Assembly (NCBI GenBank): GCA_023415575.1
Contig: JAEZKF010000021.1
Span: 1-27,787 of the forward strand
DNA: 27,787 bases
Source: Bacillota bacterium
GTDB lineage: Bacteria; Bacillota; Clostridia; Oscillospirales; Ruminococcaceae
Direction of reading: 5' to 3'
Below, one piece after another: positions 14,037 through 22,004 of this stretch. Under the pieces are notes generated by a model. That model was given only the letters and a program-made list of their open reading frames with translations, was not told the origin of the DNA and did not search any database. Position 1 is the stretch's first letter; the number at the start of each line of letters is the position of its first letter. The position numbers and the translations under genes are program-made.

Positions 14037-15961
14037 AGATCTTGCACTCCCTTCGGATTGATATACACGGTAATCTGGACGCTTGCCTCAATGCGGGTCA
14101 AAGCGTCCGGTTTAATCTCAATCTCGTGCCACATGCCACGCTGGATTTTACCGTTATCGTCTGCAGACAGATATCCGGTAATGTCGATGTTATCGTATGG
14201 CTTTACGGTAACTGGGATCCGCACACCATCAACTTTGATAGTCGCAGATGACGCCCTGCTACCTGTGTAGATGCCGTACTCTATTCCGTGCTTGTGTGCC
14301 GGGATAGTTACACTATGGGTATGGGCCGGGATGCTAACGCTATGGGTATGGGCCGGGATATTGATAGTGTGAGCATGTGATGGGACTTTGACGTTGTGAG
14401 TGTGTGCCGGTATTTCAACTTTGTGCGTATGCGACCCGCCCACGACAGTGTGCTCATGGAGCAGGGTTAGGTGGTAGTGCCCATTAGAGGTAGTCGTCGG
14501 CAAGCCTATTCCCGGGTCATGTGCAGGTGCGCTCATGCCCGTTGTCTTTGCGCTTGCGGTAACATGCTGCGCCGTGGTTACATTTGAGCCGCCGCCACTT
14601 GCCGATGTTACGGTTGCGCCACCATCTGTTGACGATGTCTGACTACTGCCTCCGCCGCTACTCGACGTTTGACTACTGCCTCCACCGCTGCTCGACGTCT
14701 GACTGCTGCCTCCGCCCGCTTCGGCGCTCTTACTATATGCTCTGAAGGCAGATAGCGTGTATGTGAAATTAACCTCATTGATGCGCACCACATTGTCCGG
14801 AATATAAAAGCGCAGCGTGGCCGGATTGTTCGGGTCTGCATTATCGGCAAATGTCGCACTATCAATGCTTACCGAACCCTGTGAATATAGCTCCGTTATG
14901 CGCTGGCGGTTTGACAAGTCTGCCATGCTGGTTGCTATATCCTCCGGCTTGTTGGCCACTGTGTATGAGACTGTGCGCGCCCCGGTCACATCGCTTACCT
15001 TAACCTCGACGATAGGCATTAAGGTTGATATACCCAGCTCATCATCCAACACACGGACATTGCCGCCTAAAGGCAAATCCTTATCGAACGCCGCGCTCTC
15101 AACCTCATACGATATGTATGGGGTTTTGCTCGCTTCGAGCAGTTCACGGCCATATGCCAAAAGGCTATTTGCATCTTGAAAACGCGAATCAACCGCGATT
15201 TTGGCTATGATGCCCCACTGCGATTGGGTGTCAGCATCGAGATATGGCACCCCGTTATTAACGCTCTTAATCGTGAGCTGGTTGTCACCTTCACCGTACC
15301 CGAGCAAATACAGCCGGGTACACAGGTTCGTCGGGTCTATCTTTCGCGTGATTCCGGTCATATTTTTGCCATAGCGCAGTTCGCCGTCCTGCCTAGTTGT
15401 ATCACGCCGCACGAGGGAAAGATACCAATCATTGACGCTGCTTGTATTCGTCACCCACATGTAATCACTATCCAGTGGGTTCGCAATGCTAAACAGCGCC
15501 GATAAGAGGTTTTCATTTTCCCATGTATATAAAAATTGGTTGTTATAGTCGCACTGCAGTAGTTTCCACAGTCGCGTTGTTTGCCGGTCAAGGATATAGC
15601 GGATAGATTGGGCCGTATATGTGCCGATGTTGCCAACGGCATGAAAACCAAACAGCACATCGTCAATCAGCGTTGCAAGTACATGTTCGCATTCAAATTC
15701 AACAGCCTTTTCATCCGCTCGTCTTGTCATTGTGGACGGCACAATCCGAAACAGCCCAACGTAATCTCCTCGGTCAAAAATCTCGACGAGGTTATATGGC
15801 TGGCAATACTCTACTTTTGGGTCATCTGAAGGCAACGTAAAATGCGCCGTCCATAATGTATTTAGCTTTAATTCATAACCGATGTTATAAGCGTTCTCTA
15901 AAAAGCAAAGCCGCTCTTTTGAGCGGCGATCATAAATCGAAAGGTAATTCATTTTAGCCAT
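14033..15961 (-). CDS. Tail-tip protein: endopeptidase-like tail protein with histidine-ladder fibre
   Basis: Counted from the ATG at 15961 (AGGTGG 8 bases upstream; the frame extends to a GTG at 15973), the product has 642 residues. The N-terminal 380 or so match the prophage tail endopeptidase (Tal, gp27-like hub) type, with YLSIYDRRSKERLCFLENAY near the start. Three 10-residue SSQTSSSGGG units (about 417-446) form a flexible linker. Six 9-residue HxH units (508-561) and a C-terminal beta domain follow. The protein would cap the tail tube below the distal tail protein. No clear peptidase active site can be pointed to, so a structural role is the safe call. It starts 2 bases after the upstream stop. 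Confidence 0.8.
   Translation of the reverse strand: MAKMNYLSIYDRRSKERLCFLENAYNIGYELKLNTLWTAHFTLPSDDPKVEYCQPYNLVEIFDRGDYVGLFRIVPSTMTRRADEKAVEFECEHVLATLIDDVLFGFHAVGNIGTYTAQSIRYILDRQTTRLWKLLQCDYNNQFLYTWENENLLSALFSIANPLDSDYMWVTNTSSVNDWYLSLVRRDTTRQDGELRYGKNMTGITRKIDPTNLCTRLYLLGYGEGDNQLTIKSVNNGVPYLDADTQSQWGIIAKIAVDSRFQDANSLLAYGRELLEASKTPYISYEVESAAFDKDLPLGGNVRVLDDELGISTLMPIVEVKVSDVTGARTVSYTVANKPEDIATSMADLSNRQRITELYSQGSVSIDSATFADNADPNNPATLRFYIPDNVVRINEVNFTYTLSAFRAYSKSAEAGGGSSQTSSSGGGSSQTSSSGGGSSQTSSTDGGATVTSASGGGSNVTTAQHVTASAKTTGMSAPAHDPGIGLPTTTSNGHYHLTLLHEHTVVGGSHTHKVEIPAHTHNVKVPSHAHTINIPAHTHSVSIPAHTHSVTIPAHKHGIEYGIYTGSRASSATIKVDGVRIPVTVKPYDNIDITGYLSADDNGKIQRGMWHEIEIKPDALTRIEASVQITVYINPKGVQDL
14279..14440 (-). 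repeat. Six 27-bp repeats encoding HxH (IPAHTHSV-type) units
   Basis: Consecutive 9-residue units read GGSHTHKVE, IPAHTHNVK, VPSHAHTIN, IPAHTHSVS, IPAHTHSVT and IPAHKHGIE. Every unit keeps His-x-His at the same place, giving twelve evenly spaced histidines. Confidence 0.9.
14624..14713 (-). repeat. Three 30-bp repeats encoding a Gly/Ser/Thr linker
   Basis: Three in-frame 30-bp units encode GGGSSQTSSS-like decapeptides. They sit between the tail-tip core and the histidine-ladder fibre. Confidence 0.8.
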
Positions 15962-15963
15962 AC

Positions 15964-16503
15964 TTACAGCCACCTGTCGGAATAAATAATAGACATCTGG
16001 GCCGTGCGCTCCTGGCTATCATCGTAATAGATTAACTCCCCGGTCCCTGACAACATAATCGGAGCACTGCCCGTCTGCCAGTATTTGATTGCATTTTGGC
16101 CATTGATTTCGACCGTCAGCGTTTCGGTGTTGATAGAGAGCGTTTGCCCCGGTAGTAACACGATTCCGCGCAGGTTAATTGCTTCAGAGCCGTACAGGCG
16201 CAGCATCGTGGCCAGAAACTCACCTTTGCCACTGATGTCCTGCGACTTAATGACTTGTATTACCACCATGCGCGCAGGTGATACTTCTCCGCGGCCGGAG
16301 ATACGCCCGCTCAAACGCAGAGATATTTTCATGCGCCCTGCAAGTTCAGCCTTCCCGGTAATGCTGCCCCGCAAATGCAGGGCAGCTCTCGGCCGTACCT
16401 GTGCAAACTTGCTTACACCTTTAATGGCAAGCGGCTTAATACTCGCTTTTGTGGAGCCGTGGTTATATGCGCTGCGGTTGTATGCGCCGCGACCATATAC
16501 CAT
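15964..16503 (-). CDS. Phage tail protein of unknown role, with a distal-tail-like C-terminus
   Basis: The 179-residue product begins MVYGRGAYNRSAYN, a Gly/Arg/Tyr/Asn-rich start recurrent in small phage tail proteins. Its beta-rich middle contains repeats about LRGSITGKAEL and LSGRISGRGEV (about 44-75). The end, LLPGQTLSINTETLTVEINGQ followed by a WQTGSAP block, resembles the C-terminal domain of distal tail proteins. AGGGGTGA precedes the ATG by 4 bases. It lies 10 bases after the Gp80-like gene and 2 bases before the tail-tip gene. It may decorate the tail tip or carry a second distal-tail-like ring. No enzymatic motif is seen. Confidence 0.6.
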   Translation of the reverse strand: MVYGRGAYNRSAYNHGSTKASIKPLAIKGVSKFAQVRPRAALHLRGSITGKAELAGRMKISLRLSGRISGRGEVSPARMVVIQVIKSQDISGKGEFLATMLRLYGSEAINLRGIVLLPGQTLSINTETLTVEINGQNAIKYWQTGSAPIMLSGTGELIYYDDSQERTAQMSIIYSDRWL

Positions 16504-16513
16504 GCAATCACCC

Positions 16514-16924
16514 CTATTCGATCGTTATGGTGATGTCTCCTGCGGCAAACTTCGGTTGGCCGCCTTGTACAACTTCCATCGCTACCTGCAGGGCGCCATA
16601 ACCAATCATATTGCCGCCTACAGGCGCATCATAAATAGCGTAGTAGTTGACTTTTGTTGATGGCGTTGTCCATGCAGCGGTCGCCTCCGGAAAAACAACC
16701 TCATCGACGTTAGACACGGTCATTTTACCCGAAATAAGGGTAGGGGCAGTGAAGGCGCTAATCTGTGCGCGTGCATAGCCTCCACCGGTTACTTCGGTTC
16801 CCGTTCCAGCGGGGGTGGGCTCCGTAATAAAAAGGGCCGCATATTTCTGCCCAGGAGGGGAGACCGACGTCCCGTTGAAAAAGAGGTCAAGGATTTTTTG
16901 GCATGTATTATTACTAAGCGGCAT
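16514..16924 (-). CDS. Phage tail fibre-like protein (Gp80-like)
   Basis: The 136-residue product matches a compact family of phage tail proteins. An N-terminal helix, MPLSNNTCQKILDLFFNGT, is followed by YAALFITEPTPAGTGTEV, GGGYARAQI and VVFPEATAAWT. It ends in the beta pair NMIGYGALQVA and KFAAGDITITI. Members sit among tail genes and are annotated as fibre or minor tail proteins, with no detailed function known to me. It lies 3 bases downstream of the distal tail gene. Its placement between the distal tail and tail-tip genes is less usual. Confidence 0.65.
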   Translation of the reverse strand: MPLSNNTCQKILDLFFNGTSVSPPGQKYAALFITEPTPAGTGTEVTGGGYARAQISAFTAPTLISGKMTVSNVDEVVFPEATAAWTTPSTKVNYYAIYDAPVGGNMIGYGALQVAMEVVQGGQPKFAAGDITITIE

Positions 16925-16927
16925 AGC

Positions 16928-17455
16928 TTACAGCTCCTTTCGATACTCAAGGATGATGTTTGTAATTGGTTTAGTTCCAGTATTGATAATGTTGATGACG
17001 CATGGGGTCTCAAAATTACCCGTCGTGGTAACTTCTACCGATTGCCCTGATTCAGTCAGCACCACATCAATCTGATGTGGCGCAGACTGGGCTAAAGGAT
17101 AGCAGTCGAATATTACGGTAAACTCGCAGACATAGCCAAAGCGGTCGGTTTGGATATCGCTCCATACTTTTGCGCGGTAGAACCTCCCGGGATCTGTGTC
17201 AATCTCTAGTTGCCCACCGCGATTAAGCCATGCAGCGATGGCATGAATTGTGGTGTCCAAATCTCGGCCACCTATGGTGCACTCGGCAGTGATAAGCAGA
17301 TTATCAAAGCTATCATCGGTCACATCGTAGGTGCCGTGCCTACCTGGTATTTGCTGCTGATTAACCCTCTTCGCGGGCTTGATTGACCTGGTCAGCTTAC
17401 GCACAACGATATCAAACTCCGATGAGTGTATGCCGTTAAGGCTAAATCCGGCCAT
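16928..17455 (-). CDS. Distal tail protein (Dit family)
   Basis: The 175-residue product has the Dit/Sipho_tail N-terminal domain: GIHSSEFDIVVRKLTRSI, then PGRHGTYDVTDDSFDN (about 38-53), then DLDTTIHAIAAWLNR and the EIDTDPGRFYRAKV loop. It would form the hexameric ring joining the tail tube to the tip. The ATG shares bases with the tape-measure stop (TAATG), placing it directly after that gene as in most siphoviruses. The protein is short for the family (many have 220-300 residues), with little beyond the ring domain and the CVINIINTGTKPITNI galectin-like strands. Confidence 0.85.
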   Translation of the reverse strand: MAGFSLNGIHSSEFDIVVRKLTRSIKPAKRVNQQQIPGRHGTYDVTDDSFDNLLITAECTIGGRDLDTTIHAIAAWLNRGGQLEIDTDPGRFYRAKVWSDIQTDRFGYVCEFTVIFDCYPLAQSAPHQIDVVLTESGQSVEVTTTGNFETPCVINIINTGTKPITNIILEYRKEL

Positions 17456-19767
17456 TATGCTTCACCTCTTGCTCTTTTTTCTGCCCGCACCTTCGCGTAC
17501 AACCTTTCTGCGACGCGGTCAATGTCCGCATCCTCTCGTATGATGTTGTCGCCGTGGTTATGTATCACAATGCGCGGGCCACCACCGCTCATATCTGCAT
17601 CGGCCTGAGCAGGCTTGCTTGGTGCAGGAGCCGGGATAATCGGTATCGGCATATCAACCGGCACCGGGAAATCCTGCTGGATGTCTGGGATTGCATCGTA
17701 TATGCTATGCATCACATCTGCCACGTTGTCTGTAAAGCCCTGCTCGATACCAAGCGCAAGGTTTTTGCCTACGACGTTAGCAAATAGCTTTGATGGAGAT
17801 GCAATCCCGAAAAAGCTCTTAAAGCCGGAAACAATATAGCTGCCAACCTCTGCTATGACGCTGCCTATCGCCTTAACGCCCTCAAGTAAACCGGCTGCGA
17901 TACCCTTGATGATATCGATACCGATGGCTAACCAATCCTGTGACATGAGGGTATCAATAATCGCCTTGATGATGCCCGGTATCGCCTTGATGATTGCAGG
18001 GATAGCCAGTGGTAAGCCTTCGGCAAGCGCCACTATGAGCTGCAGACCTGCATCTACAAGCGCTGGGAGATTATCGATAAGCGCCTGCACGATGACCGGG
18101 ATTAGGGCGATTACTGCCTGTATCAGGCTTGGGATGGAGTTTGTAATGCCCTGTATGAGAGAGATCAGTATCTGGATACCGCTCTTAATGATAAGCGGTA
18201 AATTTGCAACAATAGTATTGCAGATTGAGTCAATGATACCCGGCAGCATCTCTACAAGCAGCGGGAGCGTCTGTTCAAGGCCAGTTAATATGCCCGTGAA
18301 TAACTGCATCGCTGCCTCTACAATTGTCGGCAGCAGGGTAGGGATGAGGGGAATTAATCCCTGTATCAATCCGAAAAAACCATTAAGCAAGGCGGGAACC
18401 ATAACGTTAAGGGCGTCAGGGAGTGTCGTGGCGATCGCTGTGAACAACGAAATCAGCAACTGGTTAAACCCCTCTAACAAGCCTGGTAACTGGTCTCTTG
18501 CTTGATTGATGAGGTTTCGGAATACAGATGTCAGCGACTCAGTGAGCTTTTTTCCTGCTGCATCCATGTTGCCGCTGAATATGCCCGCTACTGCGTTTGT
18601 AATACCAGGCAGTGACTGTCCGATGACGTCAGTTACCCCTTTTAGTGCGCCGGAGAACACACCGCCAAGTATATTCCCGCTCTGTGATGCGTTTGCTTTG
18701 AGAATATCTAGGCTATCGTTAAACTCATTAAGGTGGTCAAGGGCCTCTTGCGACAAAATTAACCCTGCCGCTGCTGCACTGTCGCCAAGCTCCTTAAGCG
18801 TCTCAGCGCCACCTTTAATGAGTGGGTTAAGGTCCTGTGCGGACTTGCCGAAAATGGCCATTGCGTAGGCATCGCGCTGCGTCTCGTTTTCCATTTTGCT
18901 GAGCGCAGCGATCGCCTCGTTGAATACATCTTGATTGTTTCGCAGTTGGCCATTGCTGTCGGTTATAGATACGCCAAGCGCCTGAAATGCCTCTGCGGCA
19001 TTTCCTGTGCCTTTTTGTGCAGAGGACATATTCCTGGTGAGCTTGGCCATGCTGCCCGTTAATGTCTCGAGCGGTACATCGATGACCTCGGCAGCATACT
19101 GGAATTTCTGGATTTGCTCAGTTGATAAGCCTGTTTGCGCAGCTATTGTGTTAATATCGTCTGCGGCCGCAGCTCCTTTTACTGCAAGGCCTACCGCTGC
19201 AGTACCGGCAGCTATTGCCGCTCCGGCATACATCTTGAGACCATCAACTGCAACATTGACGGCCTTCCCAACAGCTTGTATGCCTGCTGCGGTGATATCC
19301 TTTGCGGCTGATGCGACCTTCTTAAGGCCATTTGCAAGAGGCTCCATCTTTTCCTGTACCTCTTGCACCTTTTCCTTTACGGTCCCGAATGCAGCACCGA
19401 TGACCGAAACGGAGCTTTTCTGCTCTTCCAGGCTTTTAAGTTTAGCCTTGGTTGTTTCCAGTTCGCGCTGAAATGCACGGTATTGGCCGCCGTCAATTTC
19501 TCCTGCCTTATACTGTGCTGTTACCTGCTTTTGAGCCGCCTGGAGACTCTCTAACTTCTCTTTAGTGGTCGCAATTTCATCTTTAAGCAGCTTTTGCTTC
19601 TGCGCCACCAACGTGACATTGTTAGGGTCCAACTTGAGGGCTTTTTCAACCTGCCTCAGTTCTGATTGCGTGGCGTTTATCGTTTTGTTTACATCCTTTA
19701 GTGCTTTATCCAGCCCTTGTGTATCGCCGCCAATTTCGACGGTAATACCCTTGATGCCATTGGCCAT
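17455..19767 (-). CDS. Tail tape measure protein (TP901 family)
   Basis: The 770-residue product has a coiled-coil start (GLDKALKDVNKTINATQSEL, to about 130) and the TP901 core with SMAKLTRNMSSAQKGTG (about 240-256). A long region of hydrophobic, Pro-punctuated repeats of about 22 residues (about 420-640, as in LPALVDAGLQLIVALAEG) follows. The tail SFFGIASPSKLFA is typical of Firmicute tape measures. It sets tail length: at the roughly 0.15 nm per residue known for the family, about 115 nm. AAAGGAGGG precedes the ATG. It follows the frameshift-extended chaperone ORF, which ends 4 bases upstream, and shares its stop with the next start. Confidence 0.92.
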   Translation of the reverse strand: MANGIKGITVEIGGDTQGLDKALKDVNKTINATQSELRQVEKALKLDPNNVTLVAQKQKLLKDEIATTKEKLESLQAAQKQVTAQYKAGEIDGGQYRAFQRELETTKAKLKSLEEQKSSVSVIGAAFGTVKEKVQEVQEKMEPLANGLKKVASAAKDITAAGIQAVGKAVNVAVDGLKMYAGAAIAAGTAAVGLAVKGAAAADDINTIAAQTGLSTEQIQKFQYAAEVIDVPLETLTGSMAKLTRNMSSAQKGTGNAAEAFQALGVSITDSNGQLRNNQDVFNEAIAALSKMENETQRDAYAMAIFGKSAQDLNPLIKGGAETLKELGDSAAAAGLILSQEALDHLNEFNDSLDILKANASQSGNILGGVFSGALKGVTDVIGQSLPGITNAVAGIFSGNMDAAGKKLTESLTSVFRNLINQARDQLPGLLEGFNQLLISLFTAIATTLPDALNVMVPALLNGFFGLIQGLIPLIPTLLPTIVEAAMQLFTGILTGLEQTLPLLVEMLPGIIDSICNTIVANLPLIIKSGIQILISLIQGITNSIPSLIQAVIALIPVIVQALIDNLPALVDAGLQLIVALAEGLPLAIPAIIKAIPGIIKAIIDTLMSQDWLAIGIDIIKGIAAGLLEGVKAIGSVIAEVGSYIVSGFKSFFGIASPSKLFANVVGKNLALGIEQGFTDNVADVMHSIYDAIPDIQQDFPVPVDMPIPIIPAPAPSKPAQADADMSGGGPRIVIHNHGDNIIREDADIDRVAERLYAKVRAEKRARGEA

Positions 19768-19770
19768 TGG

Positions 19771-20396
19771 TTAGCCCTCCTTTCTCCCAAACTTCTCACG
19801 CAGCCGTTCGCGGTCCGGTTTTGTTTGCTCGAGTATCCAGCATTTTTCAAGGTACTCCTGCCCCTCTTGGGTCTGAGACAGTTTGTAGATATAGGCGTCA
19901 CGACGTAGTGCAAAGTATTCCTCAATCGGTAGCTCGTCGATTTCCTTGAATGTTAGCCCTGTGTGCTCATGGACGAGGCGCTCAAAGGTTGTGTTGCAGC
20001 AGTATCCGTGTTTTCCCTTACCGCCTGATTCGTCTGGGCAGTAAGGGAGGAGCCGTTTGGGTCCGCCGCCACTCTACCAGTTACAAAACCCAAATACGAT
20101 GTAAAAAAGATTTGGATATCCTCTACATCAAAAATACCGGCCAGATAATCCGCCGTAATTTGCCGTCCTCCGATGTTGTTCGAAAGTATCTCGGCAATCA
20201 GCATATAGATTTCGTCCAACGTTTGCATGGCTACATCGACATCGATATCCTCTCGGTCTAAGAGACACATTGCATCTTTAAGCCGAAATAGCGTGTCATA
20301 CATCCGTTTATTTGGCATCTTCACGAGCAGTTTGGTGCCATCTGTGAGCTGGATGCTGAGAAATTTCTTATTAACTTTGTTGAAGTCAAGCATCAT
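19771..20396 (-). CDS. Tail assembly chaperone, -1 frameshift (G-T) product
   Basis: Translation through the CCCAAAC site with a -1 slip joins the first 114 residues of the chaperone (ending AADPN) to a 94-residue extension. The extension reads RLLPYCPDESGGKGKHGYCC, TTFERLVHEHTGLTFKEID, and EYFALRRDAYIYKLS, and ends KFGRKEG just before the tape-measure ribosome site. It has no start or ribosome site of its own, has normal coding composition, and is open only from a TAG just upstream of the slip site. The 208-residue fusion corresponds to gpGT of lambda-like tails. It would recruit tape measure and tail-tube subunits during assembly. Confidence 0.85.
19953..20396 (-). CDS. Tail assembly chaperone, unshifted (G) product
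   Basis: Without frameshifting the gene gives 147 residues. It starts MMLDFNKVNKKFLSIQLTDG and has an acidic helical middle (RLKDAMCLLDREDIDVDVAM). Past residue 114 it has a low-complexity tail rich in Ala/Thr/Ser (TAQTNQAVRENTDTAATQP). AGGAGGG precedes two adjacent ATGs; the second has the better spacing. Such proteins coat the tape measure before tube assembly and are usually made in excess over the shifted form. It is the first gene after the attenuator hairpin that follows the major tail gene. Confidence 0.88.
   Translation of the reverse strand: MMLDFNKVNKKFLSIQLTDGTKLLVKMPNKRMYDTLFRLKDAMCLLDREDIDVDVAMQTLDEIYMLIAEILSNNIGGRQITADYLAGIFDVEDIQIFFTSYLGFVTGRVAADPNGSSLTAQTNQAVRENTDTAATQPLSASSMSTQG
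20014..20061 (-). promoter_or_regulatory. Programmed -1 ribosomal frameshift signal
   Basis: Read on the minus strand, C CCA AAC (20061-20055) is in the zero frame of the chaperone gene and fits X XXY YYZ exactly. A 6-base spacer (20054-20049) follows. A 12-bp stem then pairs TCCCTTACTGCC (20048-20037) with GGCGGTAAGGGA (20025-20014), one wobble pair included, with an 11-base loop. Confidence 0.88.
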
Positions 20397-20412
20397 ATCC
20401 CTCCTAACTCCT

Positions 20413-20443
20413 AAAAAAGAATGGGCGGTATAAACCGCCCATT
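20413..20443 (-). terminator. Terminator-like attenuator after the major tail protein gene
   Basis: On the minus strand AATGGGCGGT and ACCGCCCATT form a perfect 10-bp stem with a 4-base loop, followed by CTTTTTT. It lies 10 bases past the major tail stop and 17 bases before the chaperone start. It probably lowers expression of downstream tail genes relative to the tube protein. Confidence 0.85.
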
Positions 20444-20452
20444 AAGAATTTG

Positions 20453-20995
20453 CTATGCGTCCGGGATTAGCTCTTCCTCGTAAATGACAAGGGTGCCGTC
20501 ACCGTCGCTCGGGGAGGCCTTGAACTCGGCATTGATAACAGTTTCCTTGTCTTTCGCGAATGCCAGCGTAAATCCGGCCTGGTTGCTTCCAACAATCGTT
20601 ACGCGGATATCGCCTTCCTGCGCATCCGTATGCACGAATCGGATAGCATATTTCTTATTGTTCTGGTTGCCTATACCGCCAATTTTGACGGTGCGCTTGG
20701 TCTCGGTCTCAGTGATACGAGCTGTCGCAGACAACTTCTCGAGGGTTTTTCCTGTCCAGGTCATTACCCCGGTCTTGAGGAGTACTTCCTCCTTTGTAAG
20801 GATGACTTTCTTTACAAGGCCGAGGTCATCTTCCGCCTCGTAGAATGATGGCTTGTACTCTAAGCTCGCGCCACCCTGAATCAATCCGATAAGGTTTGCT
20901 TCAGTCTCGATTACCTCATCGCTGGGGATCTCTCCGGTAAATACTGTCGTGTAGCATTTGCCGCTGCCGAGTACAACCCGCTCAATGTCAGACAT
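20453..20995 (-). CDS. Major tail protein
   Basis: The 180-residue product forms the tail tube. Features are an N-terminal MSDIERVVLGSGKCYTTVF, the block LIQGGASLEYKPSFYEAEDD, a Thr-rich beta core (LSATARITETETKRTV), and a Gly/Asp-rich end (ASPSDGDGTLVIYEEEL). Size, beta-rich composition and position before the chaperone and tape-measure genes identify it. AAGGAGG precedes the ATG by 7 bases, a strong site fitting a highly expressed structural protein. A terminator-like hairpin right after the stop supports dosage control. No catalytic role. Confidence 0.85.
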   Translation of the reverse strand: MSDIERVVLGSGKCYTTVFTGEIPSDEVIETEANLIGLIQGGASLEYKPSFYEAEDDLGLVKKVILTKEEVLLKTGVMTWTGKTLEKLSATARITETETKRTVKIGGIGNQNNKKYAIRFVHTDAQEGDIRVTIVGSNQAGFTLAFAKDKETVINAEFKASPSDGDGTLVIYEEELIPDA

Positions 20996-20996
20996 A

Positions 20997-21314
20997 CTAT
21001 AACCTCCTTAACAGTTGGATTTCGTAGGCCACGAGATAAAGATTTTCGGTGGTTACCCACGATTTGTTTTTCCGATATTCAAAATTGCGCAACAGTTCTT
21101 CCAGCACCAGTTCTGATTGGTTATCCTTCTTCTTGTGGTATAACTCAATCATTATGGTATCATCTGAGAGGAGCGCACGGTCGTCAGAACCTTTCCGGTC
21201 CTCAGTAGGGATGAACCATACAATGTAAGGGACTTTGGGTTCTTTCCCATCTGGAAAATGATGATAATCAACCGGATAACCCGTTTGCTCAAGATGAGAT
21301 TGCCAATCAATCAC
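20997..21314 (-). CDS. Tail completion / terminator protein
   Basis: The 105-residue product (MIDWQSHLEQTGYPVDYHHF, PYIVWFIPTEDRKGSDDRAL, YHKKKDNQSELVLEELL) has the size and position of the tail completion protein, directly upstream of the major tail gene. It would sit between connector and tail tube. The start is a GTG with GGAGG 9 bases upstream. It overlaps the HK97 gp10-like gene by 8 bases. Sequence features alone are not diagnostic; the call rests mostly on gene order. Confidence 0.65.
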   Translation of the reverse strand: MIDWQSHLEQTGYPVDYHHFPDGKEPKVPYIVWFIPTEDRKGSDDRALLSDDTIMIELYHKKKDNQSELVLEELLRNFEYRKNKSWVTTENLYLVAYEIQLLRRL

Positions 21315-21705
21315 CCTTGACCGCCTCCTCTACACGTTTTACCATCTCCTCTTTAGCCCACTGCTCAACAGGTGCAATGTGCGGCTGTGCTTTCGTCCGT
21401 CCGCCACTACGAGTGGCATGTCCGTACTCAAGCAAATGGGTTAAACCATAATGCTTTTTGTTGTGGACCGTGAATTTAACAGCACGGGCACGTTTGAATT
21501 GAACTTGTTTTTTTGCCCAGTCTTTAGCATAGCGCCCGCTCGATGGCCGTTTCGGACTGGTGCTCTTGAGCTTTTCTACCGCCTCGTCCGCGATATCTGA
21601 TGCCGCTTGGATAATTTTCTGCCCAACCTCATCCGTATATGCCTGCAGCATTTCCGAGATTGTGACCGCCAGCTTGTTGACATCGGTTTTTGTCTTTCCG
21701 GCCAT
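21307..21705 (-). CDS. HK97 gp10-like neck/tail-joining protein
   Basis: The 132-residue product has an N-terminal helix (NKLAVTISEMLQAYTDEVG). It also carries the family-typical SPKRPSSGRYAKDWAKKQ and the HLLEYGHATRSGGRTKAQPH motif (about 92-111), seen in most HK97 gp10 / phage tail-component proteins. It joins head and tail through the neck. It starts 2 bases after the upstream stop and overlaps the tail completion gene by 8 bases. Confidence 0.85.
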   Translation of the reverse strand: MAGKTKTDVNKLAVTISEMLQAYTDEVGQKIIQAASDIADEAVEKLKSTSPKRPSSGRYAKDWAKKQVQFKRARAVKFTVHNKKHYGLTHLLEYGHATRSGGRTKAQPHIAPVEQWAKEEMVKRVEEAVKGD

Positions 21706-21707
21706 GG

Positions 21708-22004
21708 TTAATCACCCGCTTTCCGAGTAAGGTACAACTCGGTAAGGCCGTCTTGACGCAGATATGTGCGGTATATAACATACCTTTTCTCGTCATAGAT
21801 AACACGGGTCTCGCCATTATACTCCTCGCTATCAATGGCCAATACCTTACTTGCCTTAATGCCGGATTGGCCAGCGCGAAAGTATTCGGACGATTGCACA
21901 GGCAGCTCTGCGCAAAAGCAAAGTGCCTGTGCATCATCATCACACAGATAACAAACGTTGTCCAAAGATGGCGCAGCCGATGGAGATATGTTTTTAAGTG
22001 CCAT
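21708..22004 (-). CDS. Head-tail adaptor / head-closure protein
   Basis: The 98-residue product is small and beta-rich, with the pattern SSEYFRAGQSGIKASKVLAI (about 39-58), then GETRVIYDEKRYVIYRTYLR and a C-terminal TELYLTRKAG. This matches the SPP1 gp16-type head-closure family, which seals the portal and docks the tail. Cysteines cluster near YLCDDDAQALCFC. It overlaps the preceding connector gene by 11 bases and ends 2 bases before the gp10-like gene. Confidence 0.7.
   Translation of the reverse strand: MALKNISPSAAPSLDNVCYLCDDDAQALCFCAELPVQSSEYFRAGQSGIKASKVLAIDSEEYNGETRVIYDEKRYVIYRTYLRQDGLTELYLTRKAGD

Noticed and set aside
15910..15930. Hairpin CCGCTC...GAGCGG near the start of the tail-tip gene
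   Set aside because: It lies inside coding sequence, is short and has no U-tract.
20020..20030. GGAAAAC at about 20,013-20,007 as the slippery site
   Set aside because: It is open in the -1 frame too, but does not fit X XXY YYZ (P-site re-pairing fails at the second base). CCCAAAC upstream fits fully and has the stem at the right distance.
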